NCBI GenBank assembly: GCA_021432605.1
Contig: MU271147.1
Span: 2,604,001 to 2,668,000, forward strand
Length of the DNA stretch: 64,000 nt
Direction: 5' to 3'
Origin: Coniochaeta sp. PMI_546
Taxonomy: Eukaryota; Ascomycota; Sordariomycetes; Coniochaetales; Coniochaetaceae
The first letter of the stretch is position 1, and the number at the start of each line of letters is the position of its first letter. Positions 12,971 to 24,144 of this stretch are shown piece by piece. The notes beneath the pieces are model-generated. The model did not search any database and was not told the DNA's origin. It saw only the letters and a program-made list of their open reading frames with translations. Position numbers and translations under genes: made by a program.

Positions 12971-13143
12971 GCCTCGTGCCACTGCTCCGCGCCGCGCCAA
13001 GCCGGGGGTTATCCCGGACTAAAGTCGAGACTTTCGGTCCCTGACTAAGGCCATCGAACCATACCCATCCGTGCTATGATTGAAACATGACGTAGGACCT
13101 GGGATTGAAGCTCATTGCTGCGAGTGGTTCCTGGAAATTTGAT

Positions 13144-13434
13144 CTAGAGTCTTACACCAATATACTTACAGTGGTGCGTGCGTGCTGCCCCGTATGCCAT
13201 GTCATCCCCAAGCGGCCCAAACAAGACCTCGGCACGGCTTACTGGAACCGTCACACGGTATCTCCGACAATCAGCACAGTAAGTCCCCGTGGGGCTGCGA
13301 TTACAGGGGCCCTCACAACGCAGGTCCTCAGGCGGTCGGCATCGGTGCAATGAGTAAGGATGAAACTCAGGCTGGCATGCCAAAGGGCAACTTTGTGTCT
13401 CGCAGTCTGGCATCATCGCAGAGACGCCGCGCGC
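13144..13434 (-). CDS. Possible Cys-rich small protein, incomplete model
   Basis: A minus-strand frame with a Met near 13416 followed by a run of regularly placed cysteines: CETQSCPLAC, then HRC, CEGPC and YCADC, then a hydrophilic part ending in THHC. The pattern looks like a metal-binding or small Cys-rich fungal protein rather than a random frame. A good donor (GTAAGTAT) lies where the plausible peptide ends (after THHC), at about 13172, so a 3' exon may lie at lower coordinates, but I could not place it. The 5' end is also open: a longer in-frame start exists at 13482. Function is unknown and the model is tentative. Confidence 0.3.
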   Translation of the reverse strand, partial: ARGVSAMMPDCETQSCPLACQPEFHPYSLHRCRPPEDLRCEGPCNRSPTGTYCADCRRYRVTVPVSRAEVLFGPLGDDMAYGAARTHHCKYIGVRL

Positions 13435-13482
13435 GTTCGCGATGCTTGTTTGTATGATGTTCATGGCCTCCGTAAGCAACAT

Positions 13483-14347
13483 CAGAGCGTGGCTTACAAA
13501 GGTTCCTACGTGCGATAGCTGTCAAGGCCGCATTGTATGTTTGACGTGATAGCGGAGCTTCCCTTTGAAGCCACACCGTGGAGATGATAAGACATCCCTG
13601 TCCTATACGTGCTGGGTTGTGACTTCTTGGCTCCATTGTTAGAGTCTATATGAGGCTACATGAATGGCGAATGAGCGTTGGTCTGATAATCAGAAGCTGG
13701 ACGCGGTGTTTGAGCTCTGAACTCAAAGCACGAGTTCACAACTGGAGAAGGTGTCCTGACGGGAGAAGCTGAGCTTAGTTTTGAGATAGGAAGATGGACT
13801 GTACCACACTCTACGGCGCGGTACTAAGACTTGGCCAAGACTTGAGCGTGGTTCGACTCCAGTAGCTATGGTAACTTTGTGAGTCGATCTGTGACTCGCC
13901 GATATGTTAAAGTGTATCACGCCGACCAGCTGTCGTCGGCGCTTCAAGTTGGGTTCTCCTGCCATTTACTAAGTACTGACTGATCACATATTCAGAGGCT
14001 TGAACTGCTCTGCGAGGACCTTCCCATCGAGCATAGGAGCATCGTGGAGGAAGAAGTGCCGTATGGATAAGAGAACGTCATGAAATACAAATTCGCAGCT
14101 CTGCACTCGCGGCTCGTCTCGTCACCTGTATCTCACATGTCCATCCTCCAATTCCCAGTCATATAGGAGTCCTCATCAGCAGTCGTGTCTCCTTCCTACT
14201 TATATCATCCCGTGACAAGAGTGGATGATACATGTCCAACGCAATGTCACCAACTTCCGGATCACATTGTGACATTGTCGAATTCTCCTTCCACACGTCT
14301 TTCCACGGCGGGGATATGAAGTAGTCCGACTGATATCTCAACACCGA
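13483..14347. other. Intergenic, no gene seen
   Basis: Only short overlapping frames of fewer than 90 codons, none with protein character. It lies downstream of the small charged protein at 14.35-14.85 kb and probably includes its 3' UTR. Confidence 0.5.
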
Positions 14348-14845
14348 TCAGAGCTTCGGTCGACGAGCTCTCTTCAAGTCAGATAGCGGAGACAGCTCAT
14401 CCCGTTTCCGCTTGCCTCGTTCCTCCATATCGTCCCCATCTTCCAACTTCTTCTCTGCATCTTCCCGTCCTCTAGTACCCTCGCCTTGAGAACCGCCACC
14501 GTCCTTCATCGTAGGAGCAGCAGACACGTCCCGTTCCGTGAGTTTCTCGCTGAACTTCGGCGCAGCAATCGAGCGCTCTTCAATATCGGTGGTGCTCAGG
14601 CCTGGGTTGTCCCCGGAAGTGGCAGCCTCTTCGGCTCTCAGGGCAAGGGACTGCAGCGCGGAGGCTAGGAGCTCTTGCGCATCAACCCAGTGCGCTCGGC
14701 TTGCCGTCGGGCGTGCTTGGGTCGGTGAGGGTGGCGGTGCGGTTGGGATGTCATGAAGAGACTTTGGTGAAGGGACTTCGCACTTTGGGGGCTTGAGGGG
14801 TGTCATTGTGACTAATTGCAGCGAGGATCTTCTGATGTTGGTCAA
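14348..14845 (-). CDS. Small charged, probably nuclear hypothetical protein
   Basis: A frame of up to 165 codons, or 152 if translation starts at the second Met (near 14806, MTPLKPPKCEVP), which I find as likely. The N-terminal third is Pro/Ser-rich. A short amphipathic helix-like segment (WVDAQELLASALQSLALRAE) follows. The C-terminal third is strongly charged and ends in a basic cluster (KRKRDE ... LKRARRPKL) that resembles a nuclear localisation signal. No known domain is recognised. Composition and the coherent charged tail suggest it is real, but length and lack of homology leave doubt. An upstream exon cannot be excluded. Confidence 0.45.
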   Translation of the reverse strand: MTNIRRSSLQLVTMTPLKPPKCEVPSPKSLHDIPTAPPPSPTQARPTASRAHWVDAQELLASALQSLALRAEEAATSGDNPGLSTTDIEERSIAAPKFSEKLTERDVSAAPTMKDGGGSQGEGTRGREDAEKKLEDGDDMEERGKRKRDELSPLSDLKRARRPKL

Positions 14846-15751
14846 TGATGTTTTGGAAAGATTGTCGGACTCAAAGTTACCTTTCTCTTCTTCTCTAACG
14901 TGACAGTTATGCGCCGCTCTTAGTTTTCTGAGCTTGTGTGCAGAGGTAGGGTTCGAGCATCACCACGCACTCAAGTTGCCCTAGGACCGGCGAAACGGAC
15001 TGCTTTATTATTAGAGGCTCATCCAAAAGACTGGGTGGATGGGGTACAGAAATGCATGTTGCTAGGGAGAAGCTTGAAGTGTCCGTTGAACGAATGGAGG
15101 GCAGAGGTATCGCTTGCCCTTGACGAGATGTTAGGAGCAGAGGAATGACCAGGATGCAGAGCCCGCAACTGAACTGTAAACGAGAAATATCTCTTAACAA
15201 TCTTTCGTAGTGGTGACAGGTGCGTGGTTTGAGGTGAAATTTGGAGAGTAGCAAGGCCTGTCTTCGAAGTCTTCACGGTTGTTCTCACCCGATATCAGGC
15301 AAACCGCTATGGCACCAGCCTCTTATTGGCACGAAACCACTCTGGCATCACTTCGAACCTCATCCAAAGCTGTTTAAGCGAACACGATGGCAGACATATC
15401 ACTTCCGTATCACTTGCCCATCACATCACCTATCTCTTGTTATTAGTCCTCGACTGGATACTGTTCAGCATGGCTGCCTACCGGTAGTACTATATTATCG
15501 ACTTGTCTCACCTCCCAAGGTCCTGAGAGCGCCACCTCGCCTTTTGCCTGCCAGCAACAGGGACAAACGACTGTACCTCCTCAGGACCATTATTCCAGTA
15601 TCTGCTCTTCCTTGCTGTCTTTGCAACGAGGTGTCTTCCATTACAGACATTGATGTGACGTCGTGAGGAATACATGTTCGATTCCAGCAGCTAGCAGGCA
15701 CATACGAAGTATGGAAGCTTTGACGTAACTGGCCCGCAAAGAGAAGCTAAG
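14846..15751. other. Intergenic between divergent genes, no gene seen
   Basis: Lies between the small charged protein (-) and the two-exon Cys-cluster protein (+). Frames up to 141 codons (15241-15666 +) lack any protein-like pattern and overlap other frames. It presumably holds both promoters. Confidence 0.45.
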
Positions 15752-17286
15752 ATGGGGAACAATATCTCGGCTGAGCGCCAGTGTTCGTCAAGCTCGTCAA
15801 GCTCAGAGAACACCCCGCCCGCAAAACGCTGGACAGCCGCCAGAGGGCGAGCAGAGGGCCTTGGCTCTTTCAACCAAGCTGAATCTTTAGTCCACCAGCT
15901 ACCAACCGTGAGCTTGTTGCAGAAGCCAGTTGATGCGTACTCGGGCTCTCAGCTAGGGAGGGACTTGGCCGCATCCTCCAACAAAGAAAACACAAAGCCA
16001 ACAGGTCGAAGCCCCCAGACACCGACCCCGAAGCGACGAAAGACGCATGTGGGACGCGCACAGCGTTCTGGGGGAAACCCGCGGTCACCAACTCTCGTCA
16101 GTGCTGGATCGAAGCATGCTGCAGATCTCGCTCCGGCGACAGCGAATGAATCCTCAGAGTCCACAGACGAGCTGACCCCCTGCTTCCAGAACGAGAACCC
16201 AGCCTCAGACGAGGACTCTTTCCCGGAACTCGAACGACTCATCTCAAAATATACTGACGGCATATCTCCCTCTGGCGGAGGCGATATCATCGGCGGTAAA
16301 CGCAACAGTCTTGCTTGTATGAACTGTCTTCGACGTATGGGCTCTTCTAAAAGTAGAAAGCCTTTCTCTGGTTGTCGAAATCAGGTAGGCCGGGGGGACA
16401 ATGCGCCATGCCAGCTCTGCAAGCAGGGAGCACAGGGATGTCGACAACGTGAGTTCTACCTGTAGCCGGCCAGATCGGGGCTCCAGCCGGACATGAATGA
16501 GGTTGCTAACTTAGTCCCTTTTTTCGGATAGCTCCTGCCGCTTTGAAGGATGCAGCATGGGCCTTGCAGCGTGCATGGGAGAGAGCCGGTCCCTTTCGTG
16601 CAGAAGCAATTCGCTCAGCCTGGGAGCGGTATTCAGAGGAGCTCAGCAACCACAACATCCAAGAGGCGGAATGCCGAAGTGGATCCATACATACCGGCGC
16701 CTTCAAATCAACCCCGTTCCCGACCATTGCTTGCGACGGCAGGAAGACAATGCAACACCTCGCCAGCCTACCACTTCAAGAAGTTGTAGAGCAAAGAGCT
16801 ACTCCTGTGGTAGCCAACGGCCGTAGGAGAGAAGAGATCCTGCCTCGTGTTGAGCAAGAGACTTTGCTACCAGAACATCAAAATTTTATTGGCGAGGAGA
16901 CCTTCAGGAGGTCACGCTGCGTAGCACCTGGCTCAATGGACCCGCAGCTGTTCTCGGCTAATCAGAACAAATCTTCGAAGTCACAATTTGAATCCCTTGA
17001 CATGCCTCTACCTTGGCCGAGGAGGAAGAAGGGGCGCCATAATAGCTCTGGCGATACTTGGCAAGCTACCAAAACGGCGGACCTCCAACGGCCCGATCCT
17101 GCTAATGAAACAGAACGCTCAGCAGAGTCAGCGAGGCCAGAAGATGATGAGAGCACTGAAACTGCTAGCTTTAAGGACGAAATGATGGAATTCGCGGATC
17201 TTGTGGATGCCGCTGCTGAGTCGACTGATGACGAGTATCTTCCAGAGTCGTCCGGTGAGAGCTCGGAAAGCTCCGAATCCGAGTAG
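15752..17286 (+). CDS. 483-residue protein with Cys cluster (DUF3716-like) and acidic tail
   Basis: Two exons, 15752-16448 and 16532-17286, joined across an 83-nt intron with a GCTAAC branch site. The first exon encodes a Ser-rich, disordered N-terminus with KENTKPT and basic PKRRKTH stretches, then a Cys cluster at about residues 190-232 with spacing C-x2-C-x15-C-x11-C-x2-C-x6-C (ACMNCLRRM ... CQLCKQGAQGC). This resembles the zinc-binding DUF3716-type modules of fungal proteins, a resemblance judged by eye. The second exon begins with a helix-like segment (AALKDAAWALQRAWERAG), continues as polar sequence and ends in a long acidic/Ser tail (ESTDDEYLPESSGESSESSE). It is probably nuclear or chromatin-associated by composition only. 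The frame continues without stops across the junction, which supports the splice. Function is unknown. Confidence 0.65.
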
Positions 17287-18833
17287 CCAAGCATTGCCAT
17301 ACGCCGAAAAGAGGTTCAAGAGGTTGCGGTTCTGCTCTATGGGCCAGATATGGCAAGTGAATGACTGAAATAGACAGTGAGCAACGTGGTGAGAGCTCGT
17401 GTGAACTGCAATGGGCCTAGTTTTGTCGGGGAAATGGACAGCGGCTGCATACCTGCAGCGTTGAGTGATGTCTCATATGTTGGATTGGATTTGATGCTGT
17501 ATTGTACACATATCTGGATCATAGAGGCACTTGACTCGATCCTTGTTTGTAGTTTTGTTCAACTCGGCAAGACTGGAGGATTGAGGAGAGATGAGTGGGG
17601 AGAAAGCAGGCCAACAAGTAACGTTTGACACCACAATAGGGGTCAGATAGTTCACCGAGCACCTGCTGGTGGTGCCGGAAAGTCGTTTTAACAGTACCAA
17701 ACGCCTTTTCGGCATCCTTCGTACCCTAACCGACAGTGATGGAAACTTGTCGAATCGAACTCCTCATGATTACTCGGCTTCAGCGGAAAGGAGAGGTTAT
17801 GCAAACGAAGAGTGTGGGAGGAGGACAGCGTCCCACTAAGGTACTGCCTACAAGTTAAGACTGGCCTCTGAATTAGTCTATCTCGAAGACTATGATCACC
17901 TAGTTGTGAAGTGAAGAAAGGGGAATGTACACTAACAATGAAAAGAAGCACAGCGGTTGTGGCGTTGGTCGGATCGACGCCAAGCCTGAAACAGGATAGC
18001 ACTCGCCCCACGGTATCCCGCCCAGTTAGGCTGGTTTCAGACCAGTGAGCTGTAACGCCCATTGTGCCAAGACCAGCTCGATGCTGCTGTGATTTGCGCA
18101 ACCAGGAAGCCGCAAAGCTTGTTCCACCTTCACCACCACGTCCTCTTCTTGGCTGCTGACCGGCTGAGTGGCGATGGCTAAAGTTGCTGATTTGTATAGC
18201 ACGCACATGGGATGGCAGATTGATTCCAGGCCCAAGTTTCAACTCCCAGCTCCGACTGACGATCACGCCAAGCATTCCCGACCTTCTGAGCTTCCATCCT
18301 CTGAGCATTGGACATGGACAGCCAATCCAGAGCTGTCAACTCTCATCTGCTTCTGATATTGTGCAGGTCCTACTCTCCAGGATCAGCTGGATGCAAGCCC
18401 ACCACCCCCTCGAGGTGCGAGCCTGTTGTTCGAGAAGGATGAAATGCCGGACAGCCACCGAGTTTGTCGTGGGCCAAGCGGTCCGTCTTGATCATCAACT
18501 CCTGTGACCAGTCTTTATCCATTTCCCATCGTCTGTCGTCACCTTGTAATTCTCAAATTGAATCTATCTAGGTCGGGTTATGCTAAATAACAAATCAAGG
18601 CCAAGAGGTTCCTGCTGGATACTCGTCTTCTCTCTACATTTGCTCGCTTTGCTTGGTTTCGTGTCAAAGCTCATACATATACAAAATTCTCCGCGTCTCC
18701 CTTCGCACGCATGACTTGAGCAAGTTTCTCTCACCCTTTCCTACCCTCAAACTAGCGCAATCGAGCGCTCCGCGGTGGTACCACATGCCCAGCCCTACGA
18801 CCGAGCCTCACACACCACACCGTTGAGAAAGCA
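17287..18833. other. Intergenic upstream of the permease, no gene seen
   Basis: About 1.5 kb. A 206-codon minus frame (17688-18308) shows no domain character and is treated as chance. The last few hundred bases are CT-rich and probably form the permease promoter and leader. Confidence 0.45.
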
Positions 18834-20904
18834 ATGGCGCCACCACCGCTGTCCTCCACATCCACGCCAAGACGGTTCTCTAGCTCCTTCATAAGCGATG
18901 CCATATCAACAGCCGCCTCACCCCTACAAGCATCCTTCAACCTCACGTGTAGGTCACCGATACGTCCGTCACATGATGTTGACAAGAAGAGGAGTATATC
19001 CACAGCAAAGTCGCCATACTTGGAACCTCCCAGCTTCATTCCGCTCAATATCAGGACACCGCACTCACGAGTTATTTGGGACGGAGGGCACGATGGACAT
19101 GACGATGACGGAAGAAGCACTGGCTCAGACGAGTCGCCCACCGACCAGACATGGTTTCTCCAACCACCATCGCCTGGGACGTCGCACCCAGCATTGCGAA
19201 CGGACGAAGGCAAATTGGGCGTCATGTCAGCCATCAACATCATCGTCGGCAAGACGGTAGGCGTTGGGGCATACACAGTACCGTCCGCCATCTTCGCAGG
19301 GGTTGGATCGGTAGGGATGACTCTCGCTTTATGGGTCATCGGTAGCGTGATATCCTTCTGTGGACTTGCTGTGTACCTGGTATGACCCTCTAAACACTGC
19401 CAATGAACGGCAGACTAATCGCAGCCTCTAGGACCTCGGCACTGCCATTCCACGCAGCGGAGGCGAGCGCGTATACCTGGAGCGCATCTTCAGACGGCCT
19501 TACATGCTTGCAACATGCATGTTCATGGCTTATGTCGTCCTGCTTGGGTTCTCGACACCTAATGCTATCGTGCTAGGCGAGTACGCCCTGTACGCTGTCG
19601 ACATACCCCCAAATAGATGGAATGTTAGGGCTATTGCAGTAGCCACCGTTTCCGGGCTGTGCTACATCCACGCCAAACATCCGAAGCTGGGCCTACGGCT
19701 GATCAACGTCTTGGGAATAGCCAAGATGCTCATTCTCGTCATCGTCATACTATCCGGCATTGTAGGAGGTCTAATGGGCGTCGGCATTGACAGGGAGCTG
19801 CTGATGGGCCGAAGACTCGACGTTCCACTCTCAGATGTTGCTCCTCGAAGCACCGCGCAACGGAACTTTACTGACATCTGGGCTGGTTCCTCGACACAGC
19901 CATACGACTACGCGACGGGGCTGCTCAAAGTCATCTACTGCTTCAGGGGCTACAGCACAGCAAACCAGGTCCTCTCTGATGTCAAGAATCCCGTCCGCAC
20001 GCTCAAGATCGCGGCCCCAATTGCGCTCACGCTCGTATCAATCGCGTACCTAGCAATCAACGTCGCCTTCTTCCTTGTCGTCGACAAGGACGACTTCCGT
20101 TCCGCAGGCGTGGTGGTGGCAGGCATCTTCTTCCGCAACGTCTTTGGGCCCGGCATCGGCTCCCACATACTGCCTCTCTTCGTCATCATCTCAGCCGCGG
20201 GCAACATCGCAGCCACCAGTTTCGCGCAAGCCCGCGTGAACGAGGAGCTCGCCAAGGACGGTCTGCTACCTTTCACTCATTTCTGGACAACTGCCGCCCC
20301 GCGAGGCATAGAACCCACTCGCGATGCCAAGACACATCACCCACCATCTCCCCTTCCACCACCATCCCGCGGCCTCCTCCTGCACTGGCTAATATCGACC
20401 CTTGTGATCGTCCTCCCGCCCCCGGGCCGCATCTACAACTTCCTAGTCGACATAGGCGGCTACCCCGTCTCCGTCATCAGCGTAGCCGTCTCCGTGGGCT
20501 TGCTATATCTGCACACCACCCCGTCCGAGAAGTGGAGCTCCCCATTTCGTGCCTCGCGCGTCGCGGTCGGTGTCTTTGCCGCGAGTAACTGTCTCCTCCT
20601 CATCCTGCCGTGGATACCGCCCAGGAGCGGACGGAGCGAGGACGAGGGGTTCCCGTGGTTCGCTTACCCGGCTACTGCGCTGGGGGTGCTTGGGGTGGGG
20701 GCGGTGTGGTGGGTTTGGTGGCGGTTTAACGGGGTCGGGAAGAGGCGGGAGCTGGGGACGGGGAGGAGGGAGTGGAGTGCGCGGGATGGTGGCGAGCCGG
20801 CTTTGCTAGGGATAGATGAGGATGAAGAGTTTAGGGAGGAGAGAGGGGAGGGGAGTATTCCTGTTGCGGGTATAGGCAAGATGGGAGGGCTGGGCGTGAG
20901 GTAG
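18834..20904 (+). CDS. MUP1/LAT-type amino-acid permease (APC superfamily), 672 residues
   Basis: Two exons, 18834-19379 and 19432-20904, with a 52-nt phase-0 intron. An N-terminal cytoplasmic extension of about 120 residues precedes the first membrane helix (KLGVMSAINIIVGKTVGVGA), whose GxG-like unwound motif is where APC transporters bind the substrate amino group. About twelve hydrophobic segments follow, with conserved-looking elements DLGTAIPRSGGERVYLE, FSTPNAIVLGEYALYA and YCFRGYSTANQVLSDVKNPVRTLK, typical of the fungal high-affinity methionine permease (Mup1) group. The C-terminal tail is Arg/Glu-rich. The protein should sit in the plasma membrane and import neutral amino acids, methionine being the family's best-known substrate; the exact substrate is inferred. 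The frame overlapping it on the opposite strand is an antisense shadow. Confidence 0.88.
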
Positions 20905-21125
20905 ATATGTGTAACCTCACGTCTATATACATATTGCTGAAGACTAATTGTAGACCTGTTTAGACAGTATGATATGCTGATCTATTATAAAGAAAGAAAA
21001 AAGAATCCATCTGAGGACGAGTACATACACTTCATACTACCGCAATTGTATAAGTTGTGATCTGATGATGCTAAGGGTAATAAGAAGAAAAAAAAGGATG
21101 TCAACTCTTTTCGAGTTGGTTGGAA
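20905..21125. other. Permease 3' flank and Pol III terminator of tRNA-Pro
   Basis: A short AT-rich stretch. It contains an A8 run at 21088-21095, read as T8 on the minus strand about 30 nt past the tRNA-Pro 3' end, a plausible RNA polymerase III terminator. Confidence 0.5.
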
Positions 21126-21216
21126 GGCGCCATCCGGGGATTGAACCCGGGACCTCTCGCAAGCTAAGCTTTAGGGTGTACCCTAAGCGAGAATCATACC
21201 GCTAGACCAACGGCGC
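21126..21216 (-). tRNA. tRNA-Pro (anticodon AGG) with a 19-nt intron
   Basis: Folds as a complete tRNA. The acceptor stem GCGCCGT pairs with ATGGCGC (one G-U), the anticodon stem is CTCGC/GCGAG, and the T arm is CCGGG-TTCAATC-CCCGG. The anticodon loop is TTAGGG plus T after removal of a 19-nt intron at the canonical position after base 37, giving AGG for proline. The mature length is 72 nt before CCA. Confidence 0.95.
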
Positions 21217-22427
21217 TATTTGATACCTTCTTAAACTGTTATGATAAATTATATACACTCTAATTTGCAGGTCATGGGATTAGGAAATAACACTGTCAAG
21301 CAGCCGAATAGGCTGTAAAAGCAGATAGGAGTTAGCGGGACATGTGTTACACAGCCCGAAAGTCGTCATGTATTGTATTGAATTAACATTACGGTGGTAT
21401 TAGTGAGGCGGTGAATAGAAGCACCTGATGGGGATTTCATTAAATGGTCTTGCAACAAGCGACTGTAGGACATGAGTCTACCGAGGTACCTTTACCCAGG
21501 AGCGTAGGTAAATAACCGACCCTGAGGACATGAAGACACGATAAAAATGAGGGAAAACAGAACAGGACTGAAATCACACTTTTGGATTTCATGTTGAGTA
21601 TAACACTTCACTGGTACAAAGCATGAGGCTTAACGCGTTGGAACAGTGCCGATGCTGTGGAACTCCATCCACGATTACCCCAGATCAGAGCGGCCAAGTT
21701 GCATCTCGGCACGCTAATACCCCTGAGGTCAGGGGAGGCCGAGGCTCCAGTCTGGACCCTGTACCAAGCGCACAAGAAAGCCGACAATCTCATCTCGTGA
21801 GAACCAGGAGAATACACTACATAGCACTATACTAGCCTTCGAGAATTGCACAACATCTGGTTCACCTTGCTTGCACAAGATGGAAAAGGAAACAAGCTTT
21901 CAATCAAATTTAGACGTGCATTAACCCTTGAGAATTCAATATAAAGTGAAAATTGGGCCTACGTCAGGCGCCCATTCGCTGGGAGAGTACAGTGGATCTC
22001 TGCTGCTGGGATATTGAAAAAGCTACGCGTGGCGGTGCAGCTGAGGAGCTTCATTGGAGGTCGCGAATTAACGTCCTTGACCCTTTTCTCGTGCAGATCA
22101 AAGGCTGTTCCACGATTGACCTCAAAACGTTCACGAAAGGTCACTATTTCTCAACACTTACCATCGTCGTTTCGGCATTGGTCTATGCTGCATCTCTATC
22201 ACTTTTGTTTTACCGGCCTCGAGTAGCAGGTAGCCAATCTTCTTGGGAACTGCCTGTCATCGAGCCGTGCGTGGCTACGTTATCGCGCATCACGTTCCCT
22301 CCAGTCTCAGGGAAGCGCATCCCAAACCCGCGACCACCACGAAAGAGACTTAATCCCCAATACCAAAATACCTGTTCAGAAGGGTTCGACTGGTACCCTA
22401 GGCTATCGAGTCTAGCAATCAGACAAG
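21217..22427. other. Intergenic upstream of gdt1, no gene seen
   Basis: About 1.2 kb. A 196-codon frame (21953-22543) overlaps the gdt1 start in another frame and has no protein pattern. The stretch presumably holds the gdt1 promoter. Confidence 0.45.
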
Positions 22428-24144
22428 ATGAGGCTACGACACCGAAGATCGCCGTTGCTGCTCCTTCTCATTCCCTCCCTAGCCGCCAGTGTCGCCCTCG
22501 CATCCTCCTCATCGGACGCTCGAGATGCCCGAGCCGACACTGACATCGGCGCTGCAGCCGCCTTCCAGGAGAGCACCAATTCCGGCTCAACCACCGGCAA
22601 GAAGTACGACGTCGGCACAAAAGACGCCCCCGTAGACGGCAAGGATGGCCGGCCTCACGAGGGGCCATTTGTCGAAATCGAGAATTTGAGGAAAGGCGAG
22701 ACCGGAGAATCCAAGAAGGACCGTCCGCCTCTCAAGGACCGCCCAAATGACCCGACTATGGTCGACGGCCAGAAAATACCCGAAAGCAATGATGGTGTTA
22801 TGTTCGACAAGGACCGGCCGAAGCCTAAAGAAGGCACAACTGGTACGGCCGGCGGCGTGAGCGAGAAAGACAAGACGCGCAAGGCCCAAGAGGGCAAGAC
22901 TGGTGAGAAGACCGAGAACAAACCTGACCCTCCCAAGGAGGCACCGCCATTGCCACACAGCGAGGAGGAGAAGATCATAGGCGGCGACAAGGACGGTAAG
23001 AAGGATAAGTCTAAGTCGAAGGGCAAGACGGACGGAAAGACGGCAGAAGAAGTGATAGGACTTGATGTAAGTTTCGGCACTGACAAATCTCACTGTTCAT
23101 AGTAGAACATGCTGACAATGTCTGCTGTCTAGAGGCCGGAAGATCTCCCCGGCAAGACACACGACAAGTCCCCTCCCTTGCCAGATTCCGCGAACAAGGA
23201 CCATCTCGATGTCACCAAGGGCACCAAGCCAGCCAAGACTCCTATCGAAGACGAACAGGAGGGCATCATCCGACCATTCCACTCCTTCATCCTCTCCCTC
23301 ACCATGATTCTCTTCTCTGAGGTCGGCGACAAGACGTTCCTCGTCGCTGCGCTCATGGCAATGAAGCACGACCGCCTTGTCGTTTTCTCCGCCGCTTTCA
23401 GCGCGCTTATCACCATGACCATCCTGTCTGCCGTCCTCGGTCACGCAGTACCGACTCTGATCCCCAAGCGCATCACCAACTTCCTCGCGGCCGGCCTTTT
23501 CCTTGTCTTTGGCGCACGTCTGCTCCGCGAGGGTATGGCCATGAGCCCCGACGAGGGTGTCTCGGCCGAGATGCAAGAGGTCGAGATGGAACTGCAGGAG
23601 AAGGAGGACCTGGCTAGAAAGCAAGGCCGCAGAAAGTCCAATGTCTCTCCGTATGCGCTGGAGATGGGCCTCGGCAGCCGCAAGTCAAGATCAAAGTCTC
23701 GCTTCCCCACGCCGCCCCGCAGCCCGTCTACGTCGCCTGGTCGCAGCCCGTCACCCAACCGCTCGACTATCTCTGGCTTCTTGTCGGGTCTGAACAACCT
23801 CTTGTCGCTTCTTCTAAGTCCCGCTTGGGTGCAGACCTTCGTCATGACCTTTTTGGGAGAATGGGGTGATCGAAGCCAGATTGCGACGATTGCTATGGCT
23901 GCTGGTCAGGATTACTGGTGGGTTACCTTGGGTGCGATCCTAGGCCACGGATGCTGTACGGGTGTTGCTGTCATTGGAGGTAGGGCCATCGCCGGCCGAG
24001 TGAGCCTCAAAGTTGGTACGTGTCACCCTTTCCATGCACAACACATGCAGTCTTATGCTAACATATCGGCTAGTCACCGTCGGAGGCGCTATTGCCTTCC
24101 TCGTCTTCGGCATCATCTACTTTGTCGAAGCCTTCTACGCATAG
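22428..24144 (+). CDS. gdt1: Gdt1/UPF0016 (TMEM165-type) Golgi Mn2+/Ca2+ transporter, 530 residues
   Basis: Three exons: 22428-23066, 23133-24015 and 24074-24144. An N-terminal signal peptide (hydrophobic LLLLLIPSLAASVALA) leads into a lumenal region of about 230 residues rich in Lys, Asp, Glu and Pro. The membrane domain carries the two family signatures E-x-G-D-[KR]-[TS]: EVGDKT at about 276-281 and EWGDRS at about 456-461. These acidic residues form the cation pathway. Between the two halves lies a cytosolic loop with a heptad-like Glu/Gln stretch and an Arg/Ser/Pro-rich part (SPSTSPGRSPSPNRS). The short third exon supplies the last helix (GGAIAFLVFGIIYFVEAFYA). Known members move Mn2+ and Ca2+ into the Golgi, supporting glycosylation. 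All splice joins keep the frame. Confidence 0.93.

Larger units (their letters stand above)
8510..13143. other. Long stretch without a convincing gene
   Basis: About 4.6 kb downstream of the Zn2Cys6 gene. Frames of up to 149 codons occur (for example 11103-11552 +) but all look like chance frames: overlapping alternatives, no domain character and no supporting splice structure. The stretch contains the alternating purine-pyrimidine hairpin near 8.82 kb and the inverted repeats near 12.9-13.0 kb listed separately. A GC-rich part (9.1-9.8 kb) could be transcribed non-coding sequence, but nothing proves it. Confidence 0.45.

Noticed and set aside
17688-18308. 206-codon minus frame
   Set aside because: No recognisable pattern, no splice partners; overlapped by other frames; treated as chance.
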